A DNA stretch of 64,000 bases, taken from positions 59,112 to 123,111 of the forward strand of contig NZ_JZDQ02000016.1 of the NCBI RefSeq assembly GCF_000960475.2, given 5' to 3'. Both the position numbers and the translations under genes were made by a program. Origin of the DNA: Nocardioides luteus (lineage in GTDB: Bacteria > Actinomycetota > Actinomycetes > Propionibacteriales > Nocardioidaceae). The stretch's first letter is position 1. Each line of letters opens with the position of its first letter. The notes beneath the pieces were generated by a model, which saw nothing but the letters and a program-made list of their open reading frames with translations, searched no databases and was not told where the DNA came from. Of the stretch, positions 51,499-60,585 are shown one piece after another.

Positions 51499-52442
51499 GC
51501 CTGCTCCGCGTGCCGCATCGCGAGCAGCGAGACCAGGTCGTAGGCGACGTGCGAGGCGGCGACCCCGGTCAGCTCGGCGTGGTCGTACGCCGGGGCGACC
51601 TCGACCACGTCGGCGCCGATCAGGTTCAGGCCGGCGAAGCCGCGCAGGATCTCGAGCAGCTCTCGCGAGGTCAGGCCGCCGGCCTCGGGGGTGCCGGTGC
51701 CGGGTGCGTGGGCGGGGTCGAGGACGTCGATGTCGACCGAGACGTAGACGGGACGGTCGCCGACCCGCTTCCGGAGCTTCTCGACCACCTCGTCGACGCC
51801 CTGGCGGAAGACGTCGGAGGAGGTGACGATCCCGAAGCCGAAGCGCCGGTCGTCCTCGAGGTCCTTCTTGCCGTAGAGGGGGCCGCGGGTGCCGACGTGA
51901 CACAGGGCCTCGGTGTCGAGGATGCCCTCCTCGACCGCCCGCCGGAACGGGGTGCCGTGGGTGTACTCGGCACCGAAGTAGGTGTCCCAGGTGTCCAGGT
52001 GGGCGTCGAAGTGCACCAGCGCGACCGGCCCGTGCCGCTCGGCGGCCGCACGCAGCAGCGGCAGGGCGATGGTGTGGTCGCCGCCGATCGTCACCAGCCG
52101 GGTGCCGCCGGCGGTCAGCTCGAGCGCCGAGGCCTGCACGGTCTCCAGCGCCTCCTCGATGTGGAACGGGTTGGCCGCGATGTCGCCCGCGTCGACCACC
52201 TGGGCCGAGGCGAACGGGGAGACGTCCAGCGCCGGGTTGTAGGGACGCAGCAGCCGCGAGGACTCCCGCACGTGCGCCGGGCCGAAGCGGGCGCCGGGCC
52301 GGTAGGAGACGCCGGTGTCGAACGGCACCCCGACGACCGCGATGTCGGCGTGCTCCACCTGGTCGAGGCGGGGCAGGCGCGCGAACGTCGCGATGCCGGC
52401 GTAGCGGGGGTTCTGGGAGGCGTCGATGGGCCCGATGGGCAT
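51495..52442 (-). CDS. ureohydrolase (agmatinase/guanidinobutyrase family)
   Basis: 315 residues. Binuclear Mn site: [20 protein letters not shown] and [22 protein letters not shown], all intact. Hydrolyses a guanidino group to urea plus an amine. Family members include agmatinase, guanidinobutyrase and guanidinopropionase; the motifs do not separate them. Overlap with the ThDP enzyme gene suggests 4-guanidinobutyrate formed from 2-ketoarginine as substrate. No urease genes are in the window. Confidence 0.93.
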   Translation of the reverse strand: MPIGPIDASQNPRYAGIATFARLPRLDQVEHADIAVVGVPFDTGVSYRPGARFGPAHVRESSRLLRPYNPALDVSPFASAQVVDAGDIAANPFHIEEALETVQASALELTAGGTRLVTIGGDHTIALPLLRAAAERHGPVALVHFDAHLDTWDTYFGAEYTHGTPFRRAVEEGILDTEALCHVGTRGPLYGKKDLEDDRRFGFGIVTSSDVFRQGVDEVVEKLRKRVGDRPVYVSVDIDVLDPAHAPGTGTPEAGGLTSRELLEILRGFAGLNLIGADVVEVAPAYDHAELTGVAASHVAYDLVSLLAMRHAEQA

Positions 52443-52500
52443 GGGGTGGTACTCCTTGGGTGGTGCGGATGGTGCGAGGTGGTGCGGAGGTGGCTCGGCG

Positions 52501-54060
52501 TCAGCCTGCGACGGTGGCCGCGGGAGCGGGCCCGTCGTCGACCGAGGTCACCGGGGTGTTCGCGGCCGGTGCCGTCGGCACCAGCCGGGATCCCTCGGGT
52601 CCGTAGGCGTCGCGCGGCTCGGGGAAGGCGAAGAGCAGGCCGAGGTAGAGCAGTGCGCCGAGCCCCATCCCGAGCGGGATCGAGATGTCGACGCCGCCAG
52701 GGATCAGCGGGGCGAGCGGGCCGACGAACTGGCCGGGCAGGTTCACGAAGGTGAGCGCGACGGCGGCCGCGATCAGCCAGGCGGCCAGGCCGCGCCAGTT
52801 CCAGCCGTGGGCGAACCAGTAGCGGCCACCGCGCTGGCGGCGGTTGAAGACCTGCAGCGAGTCGGAGTCGTACCAGCCGCGCCGGACGTACCAGCCGATC
52901 ATCATCACCATCATCCAGGGGACGGTGCAGCTGATGATGAGGACGGCGAAGGCGGAGATGCTGGAGACGACGTCGAAGACGAACCGGCCGATGAAGATGA
53001 CCCCGATCGCGAAGACGCCGATCAGCACCGTCGACTGCACCCGGTTGAAGCGCGGGAAGACGCTGGAGAAGTCCAGACCGGTGCCGTAGAGCGCGGTCGT
53101 GCCGGTCGACATGCCACCGATCAGGGCGATCAGGGCCACGGGGGCGAAGTACCAGCCCGGCGCGATCGCGAGCAGCCCCGAGGCGTACGCGCCGGTCTCG
53201 AAGATCCCGGGCTCGCGGGTCGCGATGATCGTCATCGTGACCAGCCCGAAGCAGAACGGTACGAGGGTGGCGACCTGCGCCAGGAAGGCGGCCGCCATCG
53301 AGGACCGCCCGGGGGTCTCCCGCGGGATGTAGCGGGCCCAGTCGCCCAGGAAGGCGCCGAAGCTGACCGGGTTGGACATCACGATCAGCGCCGAGCCGAC
53401 GAAGGCCGCCCAGAAGCCGGGCTGGGCGAACGCCTCCGAGCCGGAGCCGAACGCACCGGCGTAGCCGGGGTCGAAGTCACCGGCGAAGGCGATGATCCCG
53501 AGCAGGAAGAGGAGGGTCGCGGCGATCACGGCGATCTTGTTGACCAGCAGCATGAACCGGAACCCGTAGATGCACACGATCAGCACGAGCACCGCGAAGA
53601 GTCCGTAGGCCAGCCCCAGCGTCAGGTCGTTCTCCGGGAGTCCGACAGCGCGGTGCGCGCCGCCGACGAGAACGTCGCCGGAGCTCCACACCGAGATCGA
53701 GAAGAACGCGAGCGCGGTGAGCAGGGAGAGGAAGGAGCCGACGATCCGGCCGTGCACGCCGAGGTGGGCCGAGGAGCTGACCGAGTTGCTGGTGCCGTTG
53801 CGCGGGCCGAACAGGGCCATCGGGGCGAGCACGACGGCGCCGAGCAGCAGCCCGAGCAGCGTGGCCAGCAGCGCGTGGCCGAAGGAGAGGCCGAACAGGA
53901 TCGGGAAGCTGCCGAGCACCACGGTGGCGATCGTGTTGGCGCCACCGAAGGTGAGCCGGAACAGGTCGATCGGACGGGCGCTGCGCTCGGGGTCGGGGAT
54001 CGGCTCGACGCCGTGCTGCTCGACCTCGGTGACCTTCGGCGGCTGCGGCTGCGTGCTCAT
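52501..54060 (-). CDS. NCS1-family nucleobase:cation symporter
   Basis: 519 residues, about 12 membrane helices. [20 protein letters not shown] is the NCS1 helix 1 motif, and [20 protein letters not shown] and GIIAFAG are typical. Such carriers import cytosine, purines, allantoin or hydantoins with H+ or Na+. Its start shares a base with the NTF2-like stop (TGATG). Allantoin, hydantoin and guanidine-like solutes fit the operon. The C-terminal ~35 residues are Ala/Pro-rich and cytosolic. Confidence 0.93.
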   Translation of the reverse strand: MSTQPQPPKVTEVEQHGVEPIPDPERSARPIDLFRLTFGGANTIATVVLGSFPILFGLSFGHALLATLLGLLLGAVVLAPMALFGPRNGTSNSVSSSAHLGVHGRIVGSFLSLLTALAFFSISVWSSGDVLVGGAHRAVGLPENDLTLGLAYGLFAVLVLIVCIYGFRFMLLVNKIAVIAATLLFLLGIIAFAGDFDPGYAGAFGSGSEAFAQPGFWAAFVGSALIVMSNPVSFGAFLGDWARYIPRETPGRSSMAAAFLAQVATLVPFCFGLVTMTIIATREPGIFETGAYASGLLAIAPGWYFAPVALIALIGGMSTGTTALYGTGLDFSSVFPRFNRVQSTVLIGVFAIGVIFIGRFVFDVVSSISAFAVLIISCTVPWMMVMMIGWYVRRGWYDSDSLQVFNRRQRGGRYWFAHGWNWRGLAAWLIAAAVALTFVNLPGQFVGPLAPLIPGGVDISIPLGMGLGALLYLGLLFAFPEPRDAYGPEGSRLVPTAPAANTPVTSVDDGPAPAATVAG

Positions 54061-54485
54061 CAGATGTCCTCGCCCGGCTGGGCGGAGAGGTGCTCGTGCA
54101 CCGCGAGGAGCTCACCGTCGACCAGACGGAACACGATCGTCTCGCGCTCGCGGGTGGTGGTCCCGGCCGGACCGCCCGTCGAGGTCGTGGTGAGGACGTC
54201 GTGGCTGAGGACGGCGGTGTCGCCGTGGACCTGGACGAGGCGTGCGCTGCTCCGGCAGGACTCGACCCGCCAGCCCTCCGCGACCCAGGCGGCCCACAGA
54301 CGCTGGTAGGCGGCGCGGTCGTCGAGACGCCGCGGCTCGGTGTGGAAGACGAAGCTGGCCTCGGGGGCGAAGCAGGCGAAGTAGGCCGCGGTGTCGGTGG
54401 CGGCGAACGCGGCGACGAGCCGGTCGGCGGCCTCGTGGACCTGCGACTCGGTCAGCGTGGCTGATGGGGCGGTGATCGTGGACAC
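54060..54485 (-). CDS. NTF2-like (SnoaL/DUF4440-like) protein
   Basis: 141 residues from GTG 54485 (AGGAGG upstream). The cone-shaped NTF2 fold: ADRLVAAFAATDTAAYFACF, APEASFVFHTEPRR, then TAVLSHDVLTTTS and ERETIVFRLVDGELLAVHEH. Could be a small enzyme or ligand-binding partner. First gene of the guanidino-compound operon. No catalytic residue can be named. Confidence 0.85.
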   Translation of the reverse strand: MSTITAPSATLTESQVHEAADRLVAAFAATDTAAYFACFAPEASFVFHTEPRRLDDRAAYQRLWAAWVAEGWRVESCRSSARLVQVHGDTAVLSHDVLTTTSTGGPAGTTTRERETIVFRLVDGELLAVHEHLSAQPGEDI

Positions 54486-54678
54486 CGGGCCTCCTGTGTC
54501 TGTGGGTCGGCCGAGATCTGCGTCACCTTAAGAGCATCCGGAGCGCCCCTGCAATCGTTTCGTTCTTAACCTGGCCGTAATAGCTGTCGATATGTCGGAG
54601 ATGGCCGGAGGATCCGTCATAATCGCAGCAGATCCCCGCCTCAGAGGATCGATCCGACCCTGGAGACGCTCTCAAAAA

Positions 54679-55632
54679 ATGTCGAACGAAATCACGCCCG
54701 GCGTCCTCGACGGCACCGACGAGGCGATCCTCGTCCTGCTCGAGCAGGACGGTCGCCTCACCCACCGCGAGATCGCCGCCCAGGTCGGCCTCTCCCGATC
54801 AGCGGCGGCCACACGGGTCCAGCGCCTGCTGGCCGAGGGGCACATCGACGTACGCGGCGTGGTCCATCCGGCCGTCCTCGGCCACGACGTCCTCGCCCAC
54901 GTCTCGGTCACTGTGAACGGCTCCGCGACCCACGTCGCCCACGCCGCCGCGGCGCGCGAGGACACCACGCTGGTCTCGATGACCAGCGGCCACCACGCCC
55001 TGGTGCTGGAGCTCCGCGCGAAGGACATCGTCCGGATCGACGACGCCCTCGCCGAGGTGCGCGCGATCGAGGGCATCGTCACCACCGAGACCCTGCTCTA
55101 CACCGAGGTGATCCGCGACGTGGCCGCCCCGGTCGGCCCCGCACCGGCCGCCGGGTCTCTCGACGAGACCGACTATGCGCTGCTCCGCGCGCTGCAGGCC
55201 AACGGCCGCGCCTCCTACGTCGACCTGGCCGCGAGCGTCGGCCTCTCCCCCGCCGGCACGCGGCGACGGGTCGTCCGGCTGCTCGACGGCAACGTCGTCC
55301 GGGTGGGCGCGGTCGTGCGCCACTCGGGCCGGGAGCGGCGTACGGCGACCGGGATCGGGCTCCGCCTCGACGGCGCCGCCCACCGGCCGATCGCCGAGCA
55401 GCTCGCCCGGCTCCCCTCGGTGATCTTCGTGGCCCGCACCCTCGGGCGCTACGACGCCCTGCTCACCGTCAACACCGCCACCTCCGGCGACCTCGTGGAC
55501 GTCCTCGACCACATCCGCGAGCTCGACGGCGTCCGCGAGGCCGAGACCTGGAGCCACCTCCGGTTCATCAAGGAGACGTACGCCTCGCTGCGTCTGGGGC
55601 AGAGCAGCGGACCTCGAGCCGTTCCAGGCTGA
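54679..55632 (+). CDS. double Lrp/AsnC-family transcriptional regulator
   Basis: 317 residues from ATG 54679 (a longer frame from 54592 is possible). Two complete Lrp units in tandem: HTH 1 about 10-60 (LDGTDEAILVLLEQDGRL, HREIAAQVGLSRSAAATRVQ) with an RAM domain about 75-150; HTH 2 about 165-215 (LDETDYALLRALQANGRA, VDLAASVGLSPAGTRRRV) with an RAM domain about 225-305. Divergent from the guanidino operon, which it probably controls in response to an amino acid or its product. Its last 65 bp overlap the tail of the convergent GH32 gene. Confidence 0.92.
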   Translation: MSNEITPGVLDGTDEAILVLLEQDGRLTHREIAAQVGLSRSAAATRVQRLLAEGHIDVRGVVHPAVLGHDVLAHVSVTVNGSATHVAHAAAAREDTTLVSMTSGHHALVLELRAKDIVRIDDALAEVRAIEGIVTTETLLYTEVIRDVAAPVGPAPAAGSLDETDYALLRALQANGRASYVDLAASVGLSPAGTRRRVVRLLDGNVVRVGAVVRHSGRERRTATGIGLRLDGAAHRPIAEQLARLPSVIFVARTLGRYDALLTVNTATSGDLVDVLDHIRELDGVREAETWSHLRFIKETYASLRLGQSSGPRAVPG

Positions 55633-57052
55633 CCTCGCCGTCGGTGACGGAGAGGCCGACGCGCCCGGAAGGATGGTCGTACATCCGTGCGCTCATCGAG
55701 ACGCTCCCGTCGAGCACGGCGGTGCACAGCGACCCGTCGAGGAGCACCCGGACGGTGTGCCGGCCGGGCGCGAGGTCGGCGAACCGCTCGAGCTCGACCG
55801 CATGCGGTACGTCGCCCTGGATCTGCCACTGCTCGCCGCCGGTCCGGGTGCGTGGCCAGCGGTCGAAGACCATCCGGCCGCGCTGCGGCTCGAGGCGGAT
55901 CTCGTAGCCGGAGTCCTCGCTCGCCCGGAGCAGCAGCGCGCACGCCTGGGTGCCGGGCGCGATCTCGAGCTCCGCGGTGATCAGCGCGCGGGCGGGTGTC
56001 TCCGGGCCGAGCCAGACGCTGTTCCTGGTGCGGGCTCCGGCTCCAGGCGTGGCATCGGCACCGTCGACGGGCGCCAGCGAGACCTCGACCGCCTCCGGGA
56101 AGAGGGCCACCGTCTGGTGTGGCAGGTCGAAGGTCAGGCTCCCGTCGGGTCGCTGCCCGGTCTCGAGCACGGCCATGTCCCCGGCCCACTGCCAGCCGCC
56201 GGAGTCGCTCTCGTGCTCGCGGGTGGCGATCCAGCCGATGACGTAGCGCCGGCCATCGTGCTCGACGGTCTTGGCGGCGTAGAACGCCCGGCCCTCGACG
56301 GTGTCGTCGGCCGGAGCCAGCCACGGGCCCTCGGGTGAGGACGCGATCCGGTAGCGGGTCTGGAAGGCGTCGGAGAACTCCGAGTAGACCAGGTACCAGT
56401 GCTCCCCCATCCGGAAGACGTCCGGGCACTCCTGGGTGATGAAGCGGCGCGGGTCCCAGACCGGAGCGTCCGGCCGCCAGGTGACCAGGTCGTCCGAGGT
56501 CAGCGTCGCGACCACGCCTCGGCGCCGGTCCGGGCCGCTGTCACGGCGGGCGGCGAGCAGCATCTGCCAGGGCCCGTCCGGATCGGGGCGGTGGACGAAC
56601 GGGTCTCGCCAGTCCTCGGGCAGGTGGCCCGGCAGCGCGCCGAAGGACCACTCCGGGTGCCTCGTCCACCGCGCCGGGTCACCGTCGCTGGTGGCGTGGC
56701 AGACGATCTGCAGGTCGCCGTCGGCGGAGCGTACGCGGGGGTTGTGGCCGGTGTAGAAGAGGTGGAGGGTCCCGTCGTCGCCGGTGACGACGCTGCCGGT
56801 GTAGCAGTCGAAGTCCTCCGCGTCCGGGCCGCCCGAGGGCAGCACCACCCCGCGGTCCTCGAAGTGGACGAAGTCGGTGGTGGTCACCGCGGCCCAGGGC
56901 ATCCCGGTGCGCCGCAGGCCCTCCTCGTCGACGGCCGGGTCGCGCCCGTCCAGCAGGTAGTAGAGCCACACGACCCCCTCGTGCGCGAACGGGATCACGT
57001 CGCCGACATAGGCGCCCTCCGGACGGAAGTGGAGCGTGGCCTCCTCCCCCAT
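55568..57052 (-). CDS. GH32-type glycoside hydrolase, atypical subfamily
   Basis: 494 residues, cytosolic. Five-bladed propeller then a beta-sandwich (about 350-490). The classical nucleophile motif NDPNG is missing; the segment YVGDVIPFAHEG near residue 15-26 supplies the Asp instead. The transition-state RDP (DWRDPFVHR) and acid/base EC (QECPDVF) motifs are present. Hydrolyses fructosyl linkages in this family. Start shares a base with the LacI stop (TGATG). The tail overlaps the Lrp-type gene by 65 bp on the opposite strand. Confidence 0.88.
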   Translation of the reverse strand: MGEEATLHFRPEGAYVGDVIPFAHEGVVWLYYLLDGRDPAVDEEGLRRTGMPWAAVTTTDFVHFEDRGVVLPSGGPDAEDFDCYTGSVVTGDDGTLHLFYTGHNPRVRSADGDLQIVCHATSDGDPARWTRHPEWSFGALPGHLPEDWRDPFVHRPDPDGPWQMLLAARRDSGPDRRRGVVATLTSDDLVTWRPDAPVWDPRRFITQECPDVFRMGEHWYLVYSEFSDAFQTRYRIASSPEGPWLAPADDTVEGRAFYAAKTVEHDGRRYVIGWIATREHESDSGGWQWAGDMAVLETGQRPDGSLTFDLPHQTVALFPEAVEVSLAPVDGADATPGAGARTRNSVWLGPETPARALITAELEIAPGTQACALLLRASEDSGYEIRLEPQRGRMVFDRWPRTRTGGEQWQIQGDVPHAVELERFADLAPGRHTVRVLLDGSLCTAVLDGSVSMSARMYDHPSGRVGLSVTDGEVSLERLEVRCSAPDAARRTSP

Positions 57053-58098
57053 CAGGCACCCGCTCGCGGTGCGGCCAGGGAGCTGCGTACGACCAGCTCG
57101 CAGTCGACCAGGTGGCGGCCGGGGTCGGGGTCGCCGTCGGCGAGCATCAGCTGTCCCGCCAGCGCCCCCATCTCCAGGTGGGGCAGCCTGACGGTGGTCA
57201 GGGCAGGGTGCACCTGGTCGGCGATGTCGGGCTGGTCGTCGTAGCCGATGATGCTCACGTCGCGCGGACACTCCAGGCCCAGCGAGTGGACGGCGAGCAG
57301 AGCCCCCACGGCCATCCGGTCGTTGCCGCACACGAGCGCGGTCGGGGCGCTCTCCTGCAGGACGGAGAGCGCGAGCTGATAGCCGGAGCCGATCTGGTAG
57401 CCGCCGTACACACGCCGCAGCTTGTCCGGGTCGAGACCTGCCTGCCTCGCCGCGTCGACGAAGCCACGCTCGCGTTCGTGGCAGGCGTAGTCGTCCCGGA
57501 ACCCACCGAGGAAGACCACGTCGCGGTGGCCCGCCTCGAACGCGGCCCTCGCCGCCATCGCACCACCCGCGTACTCGTCGGCGAGCACGACGCAGGCCTG
57601 CTCGCCGTCGACGTGCGGCCAGCAGTTGACGTAGACCGAGCGGGTGTCGCGCGCACCCCGGCTGGCGCGGATCGGGTTCGCGCCGTGCGACGCGTAGACG
57701 ACACCGGCGACCCCCTGGGCCAGCAGGTTGCTCACCGCGTCGTCGCGGGTGTCCGCCGTGCCGGCCCGCTCGACGACGTAGCAGACGTAGCCGTCGGGCT
57801 GGACGGCCTGCTGGATGCCGAGCAGGATCTGGCCGGCGTAGGGCTGCGACACGATCTGGTCGGTGATGACGCCGATCGTGTAGGGCCGGTTGGAGCGCAG
57901 CGACTGGGCGGCCCGGTTCGGGCGGAAGTTGAGCTCGGCCGCGGCCTCCAGGACGCGAGCACGGGTCTCCTCGGCGACCGAGACGTCGCGGCGGTCGTTG
58001 AGCACGAACGAGACGGTCGGCTGCGAGACCCCGGCTCGCTTCGCGACGTCCTTCATGGTCACCCGGCGCCCGGGGCGCGGGCCGGCATCTGATGTCAC
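57052..58098 (-). CDS. LacI-family transcriptional repressor of the fructan locus
   Basis: 348 residues from GTG 58098 (GGAGG 7 nt upstream; a TTG at 58134 would extend into the operator). HTH about 14-60: VTMKDVAKRAGVSQPTVSFV and hinge LNFRPNRAAQSLRSN. The periplasmic-binding-protein core follows (GVITDQIVSQPYAGQI, ALVCGNDRMAVGAL). Divergent from the ABC importer operon with two CAATACGTATTG palindromes between. Sugar ligand probably a fructose-containing saccharide, judged from two GH32 partners. Confidence 0.94.
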   Translation of the reverse strand: MTSDAGPRPGRRVTMKDVAKRAGVSQPTVSFVLNDRRDVSVAEETRARVLEAAAELNFRPNRAAQSLRSNRPYTIGVITDQIVSQPYAGQILLGIQQAVQPDGYVCYVVERAGTADTRDDAVSNLLAQGVAGVVYASHGANPIRASRGARDTRSVYVNCWPHVDGEQACVVLADEYAGGAMAARAAFEAGHRDVVFLGGFRDDYACHERERGFVDAARQAGLDPDKLRRVYGGYQIGSGYQLALSVLQESAPTALVCGNDRMAVGALLAVHSLGLECPRDVSIIGYDDQPDIADQVHPALTTVRLPHLEMGALAGQLMLADGDPDPGRHLVDCELVVRSSLAAPRAGA

Positions 58099-58130
58099 AG
58101 CATCCTCCACGAGCTCATGATGACACTTTA

Positions 58131-58144
58131 CCAATACGTATTGC
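58131..58144. promoter_or_regulatory. LacI operator O1 (CAATACGTATTG)
   Basis: 12-bp perfect palindrome (58132-58143) with central CG, the usual LacI/GalR form. Repeated 46 bp downstream, so a dimer pair or looped tetramer could bind both sites. Confidence 0.85.
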
Positions 58145-58176
58145 TAACACATTCTGCGGGTGTTACCGTCGTCACA

Positions 58177-58190
58177 CCAATACGTATTGG
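58177..58190. promoter_or_regulatory. LacI operator O2 (CCAATACGTATTGG)
   Basis: 14-bp perfect palindrome, 44 bp before the ABC substrate-binding protein start; same core as O1. Confidence 0.88.
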
Positions 58191-58234
58191 GCGGCGTCTC
58201 GATGACGCCGCCCACCCATGAGGAAGGGGCGAAG

Positions 58235-59623
58235 ATGACCCACATCATCGGCGCCGGGATGGACCGTCGCGCGCTGCTCAAGCTCGGAGGAGCCGGCATC
58301 GCCACGCTCGGGCTGGGACCGCTCACCGCCTGCTCGGGCAGCGGCTCGTCCGACACGATCAAGATGCTCTACTTCGGCCAGCAGAGCGCCGCCACCGCCC
58401 TGCAGAAGAAGCTGCAGCCCCAGGTGACCAAGCTCGACAAGGCCATGAAGCTCGAGGTCACCGGCATCAACGGCACCGACTGGAACGACTTCCTCGCCAA
58501 GGTGCTCACCCAGATCGCCTCGGGCTCGGCCCCCGACCTCGTCAGCGTGGCGACCGAGGGCCTGCAGCTGATGGCCTCCAAGGAGCTCCTGATCCCGCTG
58601 GACAGCTACGTGACCAAGGACCTCTCCTCGCTGCAGAGCTACTTCGACGACATCCATCCGGCCCTGGTCGAGTCGATGATGTATCAGGGCCACCTCTACG
58701 AGCTCCCTGACAGCTTCAACGCCGGCAGCATGTTCTACAGCACCGGCCTGCTCGAGAAGGCAGGCCTGGAGGCGCCGAAGGAGTCGTGGACGACCGACGA
58801 CTTCCACACGTACGCCACCAAGATCGCCGCGACCGGACCGAAGGTCTACGCGTTCGACTGGGTGGTGCGCCTGTGGGGAAGCTGGACCTCGTTCCTCTAC
58901 GCCAACGGCGGCAACCTGCTCGAGGAGGGCAAGTACTCCGGCGGCGACTGGCTGTGGAAGAGCGCCTACAAGGACAACCCGGCCGCAGTGGCGGGACGCG
59001 GGGGCGGCTGGAAGTGGGGCCAGCCGACGGCGAACTCGGCGGCAGCGGTCGAGGCGTTGGAGTACCTCATCGACCTGCAGCGCTCGAACCTCTCGCCCTC
59101 CCCTGACGTCGGTGGCGGCGCCACCCTGCAGGGGCTGTTCTCCTCCGGCCGGATCGGGATGACGATCGGCGGCGGGTTCTGGGCCGGCGGCCTGCACAAC
59201 GCCGGCATGAAGGACGGCAGCTTCGACGTGCAGCGCTTCCCGACCTGGAAGAGCAACAAGTCGCTCTTCGGCGCCGGCGGCTACGGCATCTTCAACTCCT
59301 CGAAGAAGAAGGACCTGGCCTGGGAGATCGTGAAGATGATGGTCCAGCCGGAGAGCTTCGACATCATGTTCCCCGGCAACGTCACCACGCCGGGCCGCAA
59401 GTCGCTGATGACGGCCGAGCGCTACTCGAGCACGGGCCCGTCCAACTGGTCGGTCTTCTACGACCAGCTCGAGGGGTCGGTCCCGATCTCGGCGCCGCCC
59501 TACTACAACGCCCTCGCCACCTCGCTCAACCAGCGCACCACCAAGGCCATCTCGACGGGCAACGCGAAGGCAGCGCTGGACGGCATGCAGGCCGACTTCG
59601 AGAAGGCAGTGAAGGGCGTCTGA
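58235..59623 (+). CDS. ABC sugar transporter, substrate-binding lipoprotein
   Basis: 462 residues from ATG 58235 (AGGAAGGGG upstream). The N-terminus has twin Arg (MDRRALLKLGG) and lipobox LTAC, so it is a lipoprotein probably exported by Tat. The rest is a family 1 sugar-binding protein (SGSAPDLVSVAT, GLLEKAGLEAPKESWTTDDF, VGGGATLQGLFSSGRIGM). Binds an oligosaccharide outside the membrane and hands it to the two permeases encoded next. No ATPase gene is in the operon; such actinobacterial systems often share MsiK. Confidence 0.94.
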   Translation: MTHIIGAGMDRRALLKLGGAGIATLGLGPLTACSGSGSSDTIKMLYFGQQSAATALQKKLQPQVTKLDKAMKLEVTGINGTDWNDFLAKVLTQIASGSAPDLVSVATEGLQLMASKELLIPLDSYVTKDLSSLQSYFDDIHPALVESMMYQGHLYELPDSFNAGSMFYSTGLLEKAGLEAPKESWTTDDFHTYATKIAATGPKVYAFDWVVRLWGSWTSFLYANGGNLLEEGKYSGGDWLWKSAYKDNPAAVAGRGGGWKWGQPTANSAAAVEALEYLIDLQRSNLSPSPDVGGGATLQGLFSSGRIGMTIGGGFWAGGLHNAGMKDGSFDVQRFPTWKSNKSLFGAGGYGIFNSSKKKDLAWEIVKMMVQPESFDIMFPGNVTTPGRKSLMTAERYSSTGPSNWSVFYDQLEGSVPISAPPYYNALATSLNQRTTKAISTGNAKAALDGMQADFEKAVKGV

Positions 59624-60585
59624 TGTCGACGTTGGCTCCTCCCCGGAGCGGGAACGCGCGCCCGCTCCGTACCGACCCCGGTGGTCGTCCCCGACGTGGC
59701 ACCCGCCGGCTGGCCCGCCGTGAGGCCGGGTTCGGGTTCCTGATCATCTCGCCGGCGGTGCTCTTCGTCGCGGTGTTCACGCTCGCCCCGATGATCGCCT
59801 CGGTCGCGCTGTCGTTCTTCTCCTGGGACGTCATCACGCCGCCGAGGTTCGTCGGGCTCGACAACTTCGAGCGCATCGTCCGCGACGACGCGGTCGTGAG
59901 CTCGTTCGGGACCACGCTGCTGCTCGCGTTCGGCATCGTCGTGGTGCAGCTCGTCGTGGGGCTGGGCCTGGCCGTCCTGGTGAACCAGCGCCGCCGGCCC
60001 GCCGCGAAGACGTTCTTCCGGACGACGTTCTACCTGCCCCTGCTCGCCTCGACGGCAGCCGTCTCGATCTTCATGGGCTACATGTTCGACATGAAGTTCG
60101 GGGTGATCAACTACTACCTGAACGCGGTCGGCCTGCCGTCCGTCCCCTGGCTCACCAGTACGTGGGGCGCGATCGTGACGATCATCCTGATCGCCGCCTG
60201 GCAGCAGGTCGGGTTCACCTTCGTGATGTTCGTGGCGGCGCTGACCTCGCTGCCCACCGACGTCCTCGAGGCCGCTGCGATGGACGGCGCCGGACCCGTC
60301 CGGACGCTGTTCGGGGTCAAGATCCCGCTGATCAGCCCGACGATCCTGTTCGCGACCGTGGTCGCGATGATCAACGCTCTGCAGCTCTTCGACCAGCCGT
60401 TCATCATGACCAAGGGCGGGCCTGGCACGGCGACCACGACCGCGACGATCGTGATGTACCAGACGGGATTCCAGAACCTCCAGTTCGGGTACGCCTCGGC
60501 GATCGCGAGCGTGCTGCTCGTGATCATCCTGGCCATCACCGGGCTCCAGTTCCTCGCCGCACGGAAGTGGGCGTTCTACCGATGA
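59623..60585 (+). CDS. ABC sugar transporter permease (MalF-like)
   Basis: 320 residues; start shares a base with the preceding stop (TGATG). Six membrane helices after a basic cytosolic N-terminus. The EAA loop is about EAAAMDGAGPVRTLFGVKIP, which docks the ATPase. First permease of the heterodimer. Confidence 0.94.
   Translation: MSTLAPPRSGNARPLRTDPGGRPRRGTRRLARREAGFGFLIISPAVLFVAVFTLAPMIASVALSFFSWDVITPPRFVGLDNFERIVRDDAVVSSFGTTLLLAFGIVVVQLVVGLGLAVLVNQRRRPAAKTFFRTTFYLPLLASTAAVSIFMGYMFDMKFGVINYYLNAVGLPSVPWLTSTWGAIVTIILIAAWQQVGFTFVMFVAALTSLPTDVLEAAAMDGAGPVRTLFGVKIPLISPTILFATVVAMINALQLFDQPFIMTKGGPGTATTTATIVMYQTGFQNLQFGYASAIASVLLVIILAITGLQFLAARKWAFYR

Noticed and set aside
48775..51543. A very long open frame on the plus strand across the symporter and ThDP enzyme genes
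   Set aside because: Its translation is low-complexity Gly/Arg/Asp/Glu-rich with no domain, while the minus strand gives complete, motif-rich proteins. It is a high-GC antisense shadow.
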